A DNA stretch of 38,586 bases from Clostridia bacterium. GTDB lineage: Bacteria > Bacillota > Clostridia > Christensenellales > Aristaeellaceae. The notes beneath the pieces are model-generated. The model saw only the letters and a list, made by a program, of their open reading frames with translations, searched no databases and was not told the origin of the DNA. A program made the translations under genes and the position numbers. Of the stretch, positions 14,417-23,068 are shown one piece after another (the stretch's first letter is position 1; the number at the start of each line of letters is the position of its first letter). The stretch is from contig JAFQIB010000095.1 in NCBI GenBank assembly GCA_017397765.1, positions 1 to 38,586 on the forward strand, written 5' to 3'.

Positions 14417-15427
14417 TCAAAGGGCCGCCATAAGGGCCTTGGTCAGTTCAAACTGGGCGTCAGCATCGCTGAGCTTGATGACGCTGGAGGGGCTGTGAAT
14501 GTAACGGCAGGGCACGCTCAGCACGATCGTGGGAATGCCCTGGCGGGCCCGCTGGATCGACCCGGCGTCATTGCCGCCGGACACGGAGCCCTTCACCTGA
14601 TGGGCAATCCCCGCCTGCTCCGCCACATTCAGCGTCTTGCGGAAGAGCTCCCGGTTGACGATGGAGGAATTGTCCATGAAGGAGACCGCCACGCCCTCGC
14701 CGGTTTTGCAGACCTGCACCGCCTCAGGAACGTCGCCCAGGTCGTTGCAGGTGGTGCCCTCCAGGACGATGCCGATATCCGGCTCCTGGGCAAAGGCAGC
14801 GCCGCTTGCACCGCGGCAGCCGACCTCCTCCTCGGAGACGAAGGCCGCGATCAAATCGCAGGGCAGCTCCTCCTCCAGCAGCCGCAGGATCGTCCAGCAG
14901 CCTACCCGGTCATCAAAGGCCTTGCCGCAGGCATAACCCTCGCCGAATTCCACATAGGGCGTATCAAAGCTGATATAAGTGCCCAGCGGGGCCTTGCGCT
15001 CCGCCTCCGCCTTGTCGGCAGCGCCGATATCCACATTGATATCCCGGTAGCCCATCACGCGGGCCCGGTCGGCGGCGGACTGCAGGTGGATGGCCACCGC
15101 GCCGATCACGCCGGGGATATTGTCATCACCCACCAGCACGCGCTTGGAGATCAATACGCGGGGATCGATGCCGCCGGCCTGGGTCACCTTGAGGAAGCCG
15201 CCTTCAGCATGCCCGGTGACGATCAGACCGACCTCATCCATATGGGCCGCCACCATCACCCGCTTGCGGGGCGCAGGGCCGACGCCTTCCTTCACCACAA
15301 TCACATTGCCCATCCGGTCGATATAGGGCTGATGCCCCTTCGCCTTCAGCTCCTCCAGGAGTGCGCGGCGGATGGGCTGCTCATGGCCCGAGGGCGCGTT
15401 GATTTCCGTCAATGTCTTCAGATCCAC
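14417..15427 (-). CDS. M42 family metallopeptidase (second gene of the cluster)
   Basis: Second of three M42 aminopeptidase paralogues, 336 residues. Metal and catalytic motifs are present: VAAHMDEVGLIV, KAFDDRVGCWTIL, AFVSEEEVGCRGASGA, a ligand region near VLEGTTCND and the terminal YIHSPSSV histidine. In the Asp ligand strand it reads VLEGT where the neighbours have ALDVT and VLDVD, so one metal ligand is Glu instead of Asp, possibly shifting metal or substrate preference. The start is a GTG at 15427 after GGGAGGATGAACT, inside the last codons of the upstream gene (10-nt overlap), so translation is coupled. Confidence 0.93.
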   Translation of the reverse strand: MDLKTLTEINAPSGHEQPIRRALLEELKAKGHQPYIDRMGNVIVVKEGVGPAPRKRVMVAAHMDEVGLIVTGHAEGGFLKVTQAGGIDPRVLISKRVLVGDDNIPGVIGAVAIHLQSAADRARVMGYRDINVDIGAADKAEAERKAPLGTYISFDTPYVEFGEGYACGKAFDDRVGCWTILRLLEEELPCDLIAAFVSEEEVGCRGASGAAFAQEPDIGIVLEGTTCNDLGDVPEAVQVCKTGEGVAVSFMDNSSIVNRELFRKTLNVAEQAGIAHQVKGSVSGGNDAGSIQRARQGIPTIVLSVPCRYIHSPSSVIKLSDADAQFELTKALMAAL

Positions 15428-16458
15428 AGTTCATCCTCCCAACCCGCGTCCAGCTCGCTGATAAAGTGGGCCAGCAAGCGCGCGCCTTCCTCAAGGGTAT
15501 CCAGAGAAATGGTTTCCACCGAGGTATGCATATACTTTTCCGGGAGCGAGAACACCACGGTGGGCACGCCTGCGCGGCTCACGCCGATCTCGTCCGCATC
15601 CGTGCCGGTATAGCGGCCCGCCACATTCTGGCTGAGCTTGACGTGGTGCGCCTTGGCGCAGTCCACCAGCCGCTTGGCAACCTTCGGCTGCACATAGGGG
15701 CCATGGGTGACCACCATCGCATCCAGCGGATTGGCCACGTCCGGGCCGCAGCCGGGGGTGAGGGCAAAGTCCACATCCAGCACCACCGCCAGATCCGGCG
15801 CAACCGCGAAAGCTGCGGTCTGGGCACCCCGGCCGCCAACCTCCTCCTGCGCGGAGCAGACGAAATACACGTCCGCCTCGCAGCTCATGCGCTGCAGCCG
15901 CTCCGCTGCCCGGAGCATGATCGCCACACAGGCCCGGTCATCCAGGGACTTGGCAGCCACCTGACCATTCGCCAGCTCGGTGAAGGGGGTGTTGAAGGTT
16001 ACCAGATCGCCCACGCGCACCTGCTGGCGCACCTTGTCTGCCGGCAGGCCCAGGTCGATATGGAGCTTGTCCATCTTGTAATTATTCGCCCGATCCTCCG
16101 CGCTCATCAGATGGGGCGGCATCGCGCCGATGGTGCCGAAGAGCTTGCCGTTCCGGCCGTGCACCCATACGCGGGAGCCGGGCAGGATGCGGGGGTCCAC
16201 GCCGCCCACGCTGGAGAAGCGCACGCTGCCGTCGTCCTCGATCCGGTTGACCATCAGGGCGATCTCGTCCAGATGGGCACAGAGCATGATCTTCGGGCCC
16301 TGCCCCTTCTTGTGGGCAATCACATTGAACATGCTGTCCACCGTGACCTCATCCACATAAGGGCGGAACTGCCCGGCGAAGTATTCCGCAACGCACGCCT
16401 CCTGTCCGCTCACGCCCAGCGTGGACGTCGCCTCGGACAGGATCTTCCTGATATCCAT
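15418..16458 (-). CDS. M42 family metallopeptidase (first gene of the cluster)
   Basis: First gene of the three-gene M42 cluster, 346 residues. Motifs: LCAHLDEIALMV, KSLDDRACVAIML, FVCSAQEEVGGRGA, VVLDVDFALTPG and the C-terminal KYMHTSVETI. All expected metal ligands and the catalytic Glu are present. The ATG at 16458 follows AGGAGGAATCCC. A TTCACA-N17-TATAAT promoter with an extended TG element lies about 70 nt upstream (16518-16546). Three adjacent M42 paralogues suggest a peptide-scavenging unit, perhaps forming mixed TET-like complexes, which is inference. Confidence 0.93.
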   Translation of the reverse strand: MDIRKILSEATSTLGVSGQEACVAEYFAGQFRPYVDEVTVDSMFNVIAHKKGQGPKIMLCAHLDEIALMVNRIEDDGSVRFSSVGGVDPRILPGSRVWVHGRNGKLFGTIGAMPPHLMSAEDRANNYKMDKLHIDLGLPADKVRQQVRVGDLVTFNTPFTELANGQVAAKSLDDRACVAIMLRAAERLQRMSCEADVYFVCSAQEEVGGRGAQTAAFAVAPDLAVVLDVDFALTPGCGPDVANPLDAMVVTHGPYVQPKVAKRLVDCAKAHHVKLSQNVAGRYTGTDADEIGVSRAGVPTVVFSLPEKYMHTSVETISLDTLEEGARLLAHFISELDAGWEDELWI

Positions 16459-16517
16459 GGGATTCCTCCTTTGAGACCGGCATTTTCCCGGTTTTCATTC
16501 AGTAACGGATTTCATAT

Positions 16518-16546
16518 ATTATAGCACAATCGCCTCCGCTTGTGAA
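16518..16546 (-). promoter_or_regulatory. Promoter of the M42 peptidase operon
   Basis: Minus-strand -35 TTCACA (16541-16546) and -10 TATAAT (16518-16523) with a 17-nt spacer, plus an extended TGC before the -10. Predicted start near 16511. It is divergent from the surface-protein promoter at 16639. Confidence 0.85.
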
Positions 16547-16638
16547 GGGCAGCAGGGGGAGGTACATTGTTTTCCTTGCGTACAACGCAAAAATCACGCA
16601 AAAAGTCACCAAGTTTTACATTTCTGCGTCCGTTCACC

Positions 16639-16668
16639 TTGACAGAATCGGCGGTTTACGAGTACAAT
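16639..16668 (+). promoter_or_regulatory. Promoter of the surface-protein gene
   Basis: TTGACA at 16639-16644, 18-nt spacer, TACAAT at 16663-16668. It predicts a 5' leader of about 105 nt before the ATG at 16780. Just upstream, at about 16583-16607, ACGCAAAAA occurs twice in direct repeat, which could be an operator; no regulator is known. Confidence 0.75.
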
Positions 16669-16779
16669 AGGATAGAAGGTTTGTATCATGAATTACATGA
16701 TGGAACCAATGCGATCCCTGTGCCTGTTTCCGCAGGCGTGGAAGGAGGAAGGGTGAGGTTTGGCTCGCCCGAGAAAGCA

Positions 16780-18606
16780 ATGAAAAAGCGTATTCTGGTT
16801 CTTGTGACGCTGGTGGCCCTGTTCGTCCTGGGCCTGAGCAGCGCCGCCATGGCAGCGGATGATCCCATCACGCTGAACATGGATCTGTCTGCCACCCGCT
16901 TCTCCGGCCCGGCAGAGGTGACGGTGACCATCCGCGTGACCAACACCACTGACAGCGATATGCCCGGCCCGCTGGCGCTGTATTATCCTGACGGCCACCA
17001 GATCAAGGACTTTGGCACCCCGACCCTGACCGCAGGACAGTCCAAGACCTGGACCGGCCCCTGGACCGTCACCGCCGACCAGATCAAGGCCGGCAAGGTG
17101 ATCTTTGCCGTGCGTTATTCCATCCTGGGCGCGGACGGCAGCGTCACCACCAAGACAGACAGCTATTATTGTGCCATCGAGGACGCAGGCGCTGTGGCGC
17201 AGGTGGAGATCAACCGCTACATCACGCCCTCCATGGCCGGCAACGGCCAGAAGGTCTCCGTGATCTATGAGATCGCCAACACCGGCACCATTGATGTGAC
17301 CGACGTCACCATCAAGGAAAACAGCACCATCTCCAAGACTGCCGGCACCATCGATCTGATCAAGGCCGGCGAAAAGGCTTCCCATACCTTCACCGCCACC
17401 ATGGCCAAGAAGGATCTGACCTCCAAGGCCACCATCACCTACAAGGCCGGCGGCAAGACCTACACCGAAACCCTGGGCAGCCAGAAGATCAAGTACGGCA
17501 ATATCAAGCTGTCCGCCACCCTGACTGCTGACAAGAAGGGCGGCAACGCCGGCGATACCGTCAAGCTGACCCTGACGATGAAGAACACCGGCAAGACCGC
17601 CTACGAGAACATCACCGTCACCGATCCTTCCCTGGGCACGGTGTTCTCCGGTCTGACCGTCAAGGGCGGCGAGACCGTGACGCAGGAGAAGGAAGTCACC
17701 ATCTCCAAGAGCGTCTCCTATCAGTTTACCGTGACCGGCACCGCCTCCGGCTCCACCGTGGAAGCCGCAACCGGCGTTGTCGCCATCACCGCAGTGGACC
17801 CTGACAAGGTGATCGACCTGGACGTCTTTGCCGAGGTGGACAAGCCGACGCTGTATGTGCTGCCCACCGTGGTGAAGTTCACCGTCAGCGTGGTCAACAA
17901 TTCTTCCGTGCCCGCGGAAAAGGTGACCGTGTCCTCCTCCGGGATGGATCTGTACACCTTCGACGCGATCCCCGCCGGCGAGACCCGCTCCTTCGTCCGC
18001 GACGTGCAGATCGAAATGACCGGCAACTACCGCTTCGACGCCCGCATCGCCAATCAACTGGGTGAAACGGAAACCTTCAGCAGCGATCTGATCCGCATCA
18101 GCCACTCCACCCCCACCGCCGCGCCCACCATCGTCCCCATTGCGACGCCCGCAGTGCCGGCGCTGGAGAAGGTACCCACCGATGACGGCCTGCCGCCCTA
18201 TGTCACCACGATCCAGAATGTCATGGGCATCGGCCAGTGGGTATGCCTGGGCATCGGCGTCGTTGCGCTGGCGCTGATCGCCGTGGGCATCGTCGGCCGC
18301 GTCCAGAACGCTGCCAAGTCCGCCAAGGCGCCCGATCATCTGGAGCGCGACGGCTACCGTGACTACACGCAGGCTGTATCCTCCAAGCATCGTCACGCCA
18401 TGCCCGATGCGGATCAGGATGCGATCTTCTATCAGCCCGCCGCCGCTGCGCCCCTGGAGGACGCGGTGGAGGAAGCGCCCGCTGCGGAGGAGACGGCCGA
18501 GGCTGTGACCGACGCCATGGCCGAGCTCTATCCCGAGACCGTGCAGCCCGCTGAGGAGGCTGTGGAAGCCACCTATACCCGCCGCCGCAAGGCTGACGAG
18601 GAGTAA
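16780..18606 (+). CDS. Surface-exposed repeat protein anchored by a C-terminal membrane helix
   Basis: A 608-residue exported protein: signal peptide at 1-26 (cleavage after AAMA), then about four Ig-like/CARDB or DUF11-type beta domains with recurring phrases (VTVTIRVTNTTDSD, VSVIYEIANTGTIDVTDV, VKLTLTMKNTGKTAYEN, VKFTVSVVNNSSVPAEKV). A Thr/Pro linker, one membrane helix (WVCLGIGVVALALIAVGIVG) and a ~90-residue Ala/Glu-rich cytoplasmic tail follow. Thus most of it faces outward. Such domains serve in adhesion or envelope organisation; the exact role is unknown. The start at 16780 has only a weak GAGA site (a GGAGGAAGGG lies 27 nt upstream), but it is the only one that begins with the signal peptide. 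Own promoter and terminator. Confidence 0.85.
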   Translation: MKKRILVLVTLVALFVLGLSSAAMAADDPITLNMDLSATRFSGPAEVTVTIRVTNTTDSDMPGPLALYYPDGHQIKDFGTPTLTAGQSKTWTGPWTVTADQIKAGKVIFAVRYSILGADGSVTTKTDSYYCAIEDAGAVAQVEINRYITPSMAGNGQKVSVIYEIANTGTIDVTDVTIKENSTISKTAGTIDLIKAGEKASHTFTATMAKKDLTSKATITYKAGGKTYTETLGSQKIKYGNIKLSATLTADKKGGNAGDTVKLTLTMKNTGKTAYENITVTDPSLGTVFSGLTVKGGETVTQEKEVTISKSVSYQFTVTGTASGSTVEAATGVVAITAVDPDKVIDLDVFAEVDKPTLYVLPTVVKFTVSVVNNSSVPAEKVTVSSSGMDLYTFDAIPAGETRSFVRDVQIEMTGNYRFDARIANQLGETETFSSDLIRISHSTPTAAPTIVPIATPAVPALEKVPTDDGLPPYVTTIQNVMGIGQWVCLGIGVVALALIAVGIVGRVQNAAKSAKAPDHLERDGYRDYTQAVSSKHRHAMPDADQDAIFYQPAAAAPLEDAVEEAPAAEETAEAVTDAMAELYPETVQPAEEAVEATYTRRRKADEE

Positions 18607-18625
18607 CCCCATACGCTGTTTATTC

Positions 18626-18659
18626 AAAGGGACGGGCCCCATACGGGTCCGTCCCTTTT
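18626..18659 (+). terminator. Terminator of the surface-protein gene
   Basis: A stem of AAAGGGACGG with CCGTCCCTTT, followed by a T, begins 20 nt after the stop codon; the arms supply A- and T-runs on both strands. Confidence 0.85.
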
Positions 18660-18698
18660 CCTGTCTGTTCCGGGCAGAAAATTGCCACATTTTTCGGC

Positions 18699-18727
18699 TT
18701 GCATCCGGCGTGCAAATATGCTATATA
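18699..18727 (+). promoter_or_regulatory. Candidate promoter of the MATE gene
   Basis: TTGCAT (18699-18704), 17-nt spacer, TATATA (18722-18727), giving a leader of about 60 nt. Both boxes deviate from consensus. Confidence 0.6.
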
Positions 18728-18794
18728 TGCCGTTGGTTTTGCTCCTTTTTTCAGTTGTTGTATGCTTATCACCCCATCCTGAGAGGATCACACT

Positions 18795-20216
18795 ATGGCA
18801 CGCAATGCAAGCCGCGACCTGACACAGGGGTCGCCGATGAAGCTGCTGATCAGCTTCGCAATGCCGCTGCTGGGCGGCTTCCTGTTCCAGCAGCTTTACA
18901 GCTTCGTAGATACCGCCATCGTCGGCCGTTTCCTGGGCTATGACGCCCTGGCTGCCGTTGGCTCCACCGGCTCGCTGAACTTCCTGATCAATGGCTTCTG
19001 CATGGGCATCTGCTCCGGCTTTGCCATCCCCATCGCCCAGGCGAGGGGCGCGAAGGACGATACGGAGCTGCGCCGCTTCGTGATGCACGCCACCTACCTC
19101 GGTGCAGGCATCTCCCTGCTGCTGGCGTTGATGACCGGCTTCGGCACGCCGCTGTTCCTCCGGCTGATGAACACCCAGGAGGAGCTGATCGGTATGGCAG
19201 TCAGCTATATCCAGCCGGTGTTCTTCGCCATTCCTGCCACCGTGCTGTACAACATGACAGCCGGCATCATGCGGTCCCTTGGCGACAGCCGCACACCCAT
19301 GCTGGCCATCGTTATCGCCGCACTGCTGAACATCGTGCTGGATCTGCTGTTCATCCTGGTGTTCCACATGGGCGTAGCAGGTGCAGCCTGGGCGACCATC
19401 ATCAGCCAGCTGATCAGCGGCCTGTGGTGCCTGCTGGTGCTTCGGCGCAACTTCCCCGTCCTGCGCATGACCCGGGAGGATCGGGTGATCCGTGCGCCCT
19501 TCGTCCGCCGGCTGCTGGGCATGGGCCTCCCCTTCGGCCTGCAGTATTCCATCACGGCCATCGGTTCCGTCACCGTCACCATTGCCGTCAACGGCCTGGG
19601 CACCATTGCCATTGCAGCAGTCACCGCCGCCGGCAAGCTGAGCATGCTGTTCTGCATCGTCTTTGATGCGCTCGCCAGCGCCATGGCGACCTACGCCGGT
19701 CAGAACATCGGCGCCCGCAAGCTGGACAGAATCCACCAGGGGCTGAAGGCGGTTTCCATCGTCGGCTGCATCTACTGTGTGCTGGCCTTCCTGGTGATCC
19801 TGTTCTTCGGCAAGGGCATCGTCTCCCTCTTTGTGGATGCAGATGACCCGGCCATCATCGCGGAGGTCCTCAGCAAGGCACACCAGTTCCTCATCGTCAA
19901 CAGCGCGCTGTATATCCCGCTGCTGTTCGTCAACATCGTCCGCTTCACTATTCAGGGCGTCGGCTTCACCACCGTCGCGATGACCGCCGGCGTGATGGAG
20001 CTGATCGGCCGCGCCGGCGTTGCCATGCTGCTGGTGCCCGTCTTCGGCTTTGACGCCGCCGTCTGGGCCAATCCGGCTGCCTGGGTCCTGGCAGACTGCT
20101 TCCTGTTCCCCTGCTATTTCACCGTCATGAGATGGCTGAAAAACCGTCTCCTGCTCACCGGCCAGCTCACCCAGAGCCCGAAGGAATATTCCGCCCGCAG
20201 CAGCGCCGGCAATTGA
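18795..20216 (+). CDS. MATE family efflux transporter
   Basis: A 473-residue, 12-helix exporter of the MATE (multidrug and toxin extrusion) family, which uses Na+ or H+ gradients to expel cationic drugs or metabolites. The N terminus is characteristic: DLTQGSPMKLLISFAMPLL, then FQQLYSFVDTAIVGRFLG, and AAVGSTGSLNFLINGF. The second half repeats the fold (RRLLGMGLPFGLQYSITAIG). An ATG preceded by GAGAGGATCACACT is the start. Single-gene unit between a candidate promoter and a strong terminator. Substrate cannot be inferred. Confidence 0.94.
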   Translation: MARNASRDLTQGSPMKLLISFAMPLLGGFLFQQLYSFVDTAIVGRFLGYDALAAVGSTGSLNFLINGFCMGICSGFAIPIAQARGAKDDTELRRFVMHATYLGAGISLLLALMTGFGTPLFLRLMNTQEELIGMAVSYIQPVFFAIPATVLYNMTAGIMRSLGDSRTPMLAIVIAALLNIVLDLLFILVFHMGVAGAAWATIISQLISGLWCLLVLRRNFPVLRMTREDRVIRAPFVRRLLGMGLPFGLQYSITAIGSVTVTIAVNGLGTIAIAAVTAAGKLSMLFCIVFDALASAMATYAGQNIGARKLDRIHQGLKAVSIVGCIYCVLAFLVILFFGKGIVSLFVDADDPAIIAEVLSKAHQFLIVNSALYIPLLFVNIVRFTIQGVGFTTVAMTAGVMELIGRAGVAMLLVPVFGFDAAVWANPAAWVLADCFLFPCYFTVMRWLKNRLLLTGQLTQSPKEYSARSSAGN

Positions 20217-20233
20217 CACACTTCACATGCATC

Positions 20234-20270
20234 AAAGCCTCCGCAGGACAGCCGGTCCCGCGGAGGCTTT
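20234..20270 (+). terminator. Terminator of the MATE gene
   Basis: An 11-bp stem (AAAGCCTCCGC/GCGGAGGCTTT) with a 15-nt loop, about 15 nt after the stop. Confidence 0.88.
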
Positions 20271-20306
20271 CGTATACTGCGGTTGCGCGCCTCAGGCGCT
20301 TCCCTC

Positions 20307-20335
20307 TTGACAGGCCCCCTCAGCTATGGTATCTT
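20307..20335 (+). promoter_or_regulatory. Promoter of the alpha-galactosidase gene
   Basis: TTGACA (20307-20312), 17-nt spacer, TATCTT (20330-20335); about 35 nt of leader before the ATG. The convergent AraC-type gene is the obvious candidate regulator. Confidence 0.75.
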
Positions 20336-20374
20336 ATCGCCAAAGCCATCCGAACGTTTATGGAGGAACGCAAC

Positions 20375-21619
20375 ATGATCGCACAGTACCCGCCCATGGG
20401 CTGGAACAGCTGGGACTGCTACGGCGCCGCCGTCACCGAGGAGACCGTCCGCCGCAATGCCGACTACATGGCCCGCCACCTCAAAAAGTACGGCTGGGAG
20501 TATGTGGTGGTGGATATCCAGTGGTCTCAGCCCACCGCCGTCAACCACGCCTACGAGCCCTTCTCCACCCTGACCATGGACGCCTACGGCCGTCTTCTCC
20601 CGGCGGAGAACCGTTTCCCCTCCGCCGCCAACGGGGCAGGCTTCAAGCCGCTGGCTGATTATATCCACAGCCTGGGGCTGAAGTTCGGCATCCATATCAT
20701 GCGCGGCCTGCCCCGCATGGCGGCCCACCGGCATTTGCCCATCCAGGGCAGCAGCTTTGGCTGCCACGAGGCGGCCAACCCCAACAGCATCTGCGCCTGG
20801 AATCCGGACATGTACGGCCTGCGCTGTGAAAAGAACGCCGCCCGGGATTACTACAACAGTATCTTCCGCCTGTACGCCGAATGGGGCGTGGACTTCGTCA
20901 AGTGCGACGACATCGCCCGGGAATACCCCCACTGCCGCCGGGAGATCGAGCTGATCTCCGAAGCCAGCCGCAGCTGCGGGCGGGACATCGTGCTGTCCCT
21001 TTCCCCCGGCCCTGCGCCTTTGGAGCAGGCCGAGCATCTGAAGACCTACGCCAACATGTGGCGCATCACCGATGATTTCTGGGATGACTGGCAGCTGCTG
21101 AAGGGCATGTTTGAACGGGCGGAAAAGTGGTGCATCCATGCCGCACCGGGGCACTGGCCGGACGCAGACATGCTGCCGCTGGGGGCGCTGCGCCAGTGTG
21201 AAGATCCTCAGGACTGGACCCGCTTCACCAGAGCTGAGCAGCGCACCATGATGACGCTGTGGCCCATGATGCGCTCCCCGCTGATGATGGGCGGCGAAAT
21301 GACCAAGAACGACGATTTCACGCTGAGTCTGATGTGCAATGCAGAGGTGCTGAACATCATGCGGGAAAGCTTCTGCAGTCATCCGCTGTGGACGACTGAG
21401 GAAGAATCCGTCTGGGTTGCCCCCCGCAAGGACGGGCAGGGTCTGTATGTGGCGCTGTTCAACCTCTCCGATGCGCAGCGTACCGTGTCCGTTGCTGCCA
21501 GCCAGTACGAGGGCGGCGAGCAGGCCCGGGAGCTGTGGACGGGCGTCTCCCGCCCCGCCGGAGCCGTCCTCTCCGCAGACCTGGCGCCCCATGATGCAGC
21601 GGTTTTCCTGGTACAATAA
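20375..21619 (+). CDS. Glycoside hydrolase family 27 (alpha-galactosidase-like)
   Basis: A 414-residue retaining glycosidase of clan GH-D, probably removing terminal alpha-galactose or a related sugar. It starts directly with the family signature (PPMGWNSWDCYGA) followed by YVVVDIQWSQP. The nucleophile is the Asp in DFVKCDDIAR and the acid/base is probably an Asp in WRITDDFWDDW. A C-terminal beta domain ends in APHDAAVFLVQ. No signal peptide is present, so it works in the cytoplasm on imported oligosaccharides. The ATG at 20375 follows GGAGGAACGCAAC; the longer frame upstream runs back into the MATE gene and is not used. GH27 also contains alpha-N-acetylgalactosaminidases and isomaltodextranases, so substrate is uncertain. 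Confidence 0.88.
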   Translation: MIAQYPPMGWNSWDCYGAAVTEETVRRNADYMARHLKKYGWEYVVVDIQWSQPTAVNHAYEPFSTLTMDAYGRLLPAENRFPSAANGAGFKPLADYIHSLGLKFGIHIMRGLPRMAAHRHLPIQGSSFGCHEAANPNSICAWNPDMYGLRCEKNAARDYYNSIFRLYAEWGVDFVKCDDIAREYPHCRREIELISEASRSCGRDIVLSLSPGPAPLEQAEHLKTYANMWRITDDFWDDWQLLKGMFERAEKWCIHAAPGHWPDADMLPLGALRQCEDPQDWTRFTRAEQRTMMTLWPMMRSPLMMGGEMTKNDDFTLSLMCNAEVLNIMRESFCSHPLWTTEEESVWVAPRKDGQGLYVALFNLSDAQRTVSVAASQYEGGEQARELWTGVSRPAGAVLSADLAPHDAAVFLVQ

Positions 21620-21632
21620 AGTCCAAACAGAA

Positions 21633-21671
21633 AATGTCCGCCTGCCGGAACTCACCTGGCAGGCGGACATT
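21633..21671. terminator. Bidirectional terminator between GH27 and araC-type genes
   Basis: A 14-bp perfect stem (AATGTCCGCCTGCC with its complement) and an 11-nt loop lie between two converging genes, with A-rich left and T-rich right flanks. Confidence 0.9.
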
Positions 21672-21673
21672 CT

Positions 21674-22615
21674 TTATGTATGGAAGGTTTCCTTTTTCTG
21701 ATAAGCATCTGCGCCGTAGATGACGCGGTACTGGGTGGGCGTGCAGCCCTTGACGTCCCGGAAGACCCGGTTGAAGGTGGCAATGGAATTGAAGCCGCAC
21801 TGGAGCGCCACCTGGGTGATGGGCACCCGCGTGCCGGCCAGCAGCTCCATGGCCATATCCACCCGACGCTTGGACAGGTACTGTGTGAAGGTCGAGCCGG
21901 TATGCTGGCGGAACATCCGGGACAGCGTATACCGGGAAAACCCCGCATAGGCCGCCAGGCTGTCCAGGGAGATATCCTCCATATAGTTCTTGTTGAGATA
22001 ATCCAGTGCCCGGTTAAAGGCATCCTCGCCGGACAGCTGGCGGTTCAGCGCATTGAGCTCCGAGGGCGTGGCGCTGGTCTTGAGATACTCCTCGCCCAGA
22101 ATCGCGTAGATTTCCAGCAGCTGCGCATAGTTATATAGATTGCGCAGCATCGCGCCGCTGCGGTGCACCCGGATCATCTCAAAGAAAAGCGCCCGAATCT
22201 GCTCGCTGCAGGCCATCTCCTGGTCGATATAGATCGGTTTGGCCATCATCTGCCGGATCGCGCCGAATTCCTTGAGGGTGAAGGCGCCGTTGAGCTCATA
22301 CAGCAGCAGCTCCCGCTCGCTGCCCTCGTCCATGTGCAGGCTGTGATTGCTGCCGGCAGGAATAATCATCACCTCGCCGGCCCGGACGTGATACTCCCCC
22401 TCCGCCGTCGTCACCAGCACCTCGCCCTTCAGGGGCAGAATGACCTCCACCGCGGAATGGAAATGCTGCTCATAATCGTCGGCAACCCTGCCGGGCCAGA
22501 TGCGGATCGATGTATTCTCCGGATAGGTAACAAATTCATGATTGCCCTGCTTGACCCGGAACCCGGAAGCAAACAGATGCTTCTCCTCTGCGCTGACGAT
22601 CGGCTTGTGCTTCAT
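21674..22615 (-). CDS. AraC family transcriptional regulator with cupin sensor domain
   Basis: A 313-residue regulator: an N-terminal cupin ligand-binding domain (EQHFHSAVEVILPLKGEVLV, then GEVMIIPAGSNHSLH) and a C-terminal pair of helix-turn-helix motifs (ISLDSLAAYAGFSRYTLSRM and ITQVALQCGFNSIATFNRVF, ending GCTPTQYR). Such proteins usually bind a sugar and activate transport and glycosidase genes. It converges on the GH27 gene, the most likely target, and no transporter gene lies next to it. The ATG at 22615 follows CAGGAGG; the longer frame has no ribosome site. Confidence 0.92.
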   Translation of the reverse strand: MKHKPIVSAEEKHLFASGFRVKQGNHEFVTYPENTSIRIWPGRVADDYEQHFHSAVEVILPLKGEVLVTTAEGEYHVRAGEVMIIPAGSNHSLHMDEGSERELLLYELNGAFTLKEFGAIRQMMAKPIYIDQEMACSEQIRALFFEMIRVHRSGAMLRNLYNYAQLLEIYAILGEEYLKTSATPSELNALNRQLSGEDAFNRALDYLNKNYMEDISLDSLAAYAGFSRYTLSRMFRQHTGSTFTQYLSKRRVDMAMELLAGTRVPITQVALQCGFNSIATFNRVFRDVKGCTPTQYRVIYGADAYQKKETFHT

Positions 22616-22819
22616 CGCGGCCTCCTGCAGAAATGATGTCCCCCTTATCCTACCACATCTTTTGCCGTCTTTCAAGCAAAAATTGATATTCCCTCCGCAA
22701 ATAATGAATCCGACCAAAAACAGCGTTTCCCCTTCTTTCATATCCGGAAGGAGAAACGCCTGATTTACATACCAAATAAGCCGCTTGTCAGCAGCAGGAA
22801 AAACAGATCAGAGCAGAGG

Positions 22820-23068
22820 TTATGCCAGTACCGCCAGCACCGCCGCAACCGCAGCCTCTTCATCAGCGCCTTCAGCCATCAGCAGCATGTTGGCCTGATC
22901 GTCTGCCCCCAGGGACAAAAGGCCCAGCATGGACTTGGCATTGACGATCTTCTGGTCGCACTGGATCATCACACGGGCTTCAAAATTGCTGGCCGTCTGC
23001 ACGACCTCTGCAGCCAGCGCCCTGGTCAAAGGAGCCTTGCCGGGAAAAACGATCTGCTTGCGGATCAT
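22820..23068 (-). CDS. crh: Crh-like HPr paralogue lacking the PTS histidine
   Basis: An 82-residue HPr-fold protein. By ungapped alignment to B. subtilis HPr, residue 15 (the PTS phosphorylation His) is Thr (APLTRALAA replaces the IHARPA region), while Ser46 and its surroundings are kept (NAKSMLGLLSLGAD). This combination marks Crh, which takes part in CcpA-mediated catabolite repression after HprK phosphorylation of Ser46 but cannot carry phosphate in sugar transport. Its place at the end of the murB-rapZ-whiA operon, overlapping whiA by 4 nt, matches crh in Bacillus and many Clostridia. The His loss is seen; the regulatory role is family knowledge. Confidence 0.85.
   Translation of the reverse strand: MIRKQIVFPGKAPLTRALAAEVVQTASNFEARVMIQCDQKIVNAKSMLGLLSLGADDQANMLLMAEGADEEAAVAAVLAVLA

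Noticed and set aside
16693-18690. 665-codon minus-strand frame antisense to the surface-protein gene
   Set aside because: Gly/Asp/His-rich shadow; the plus strand has signal peptide, repeats and membrane anchor.
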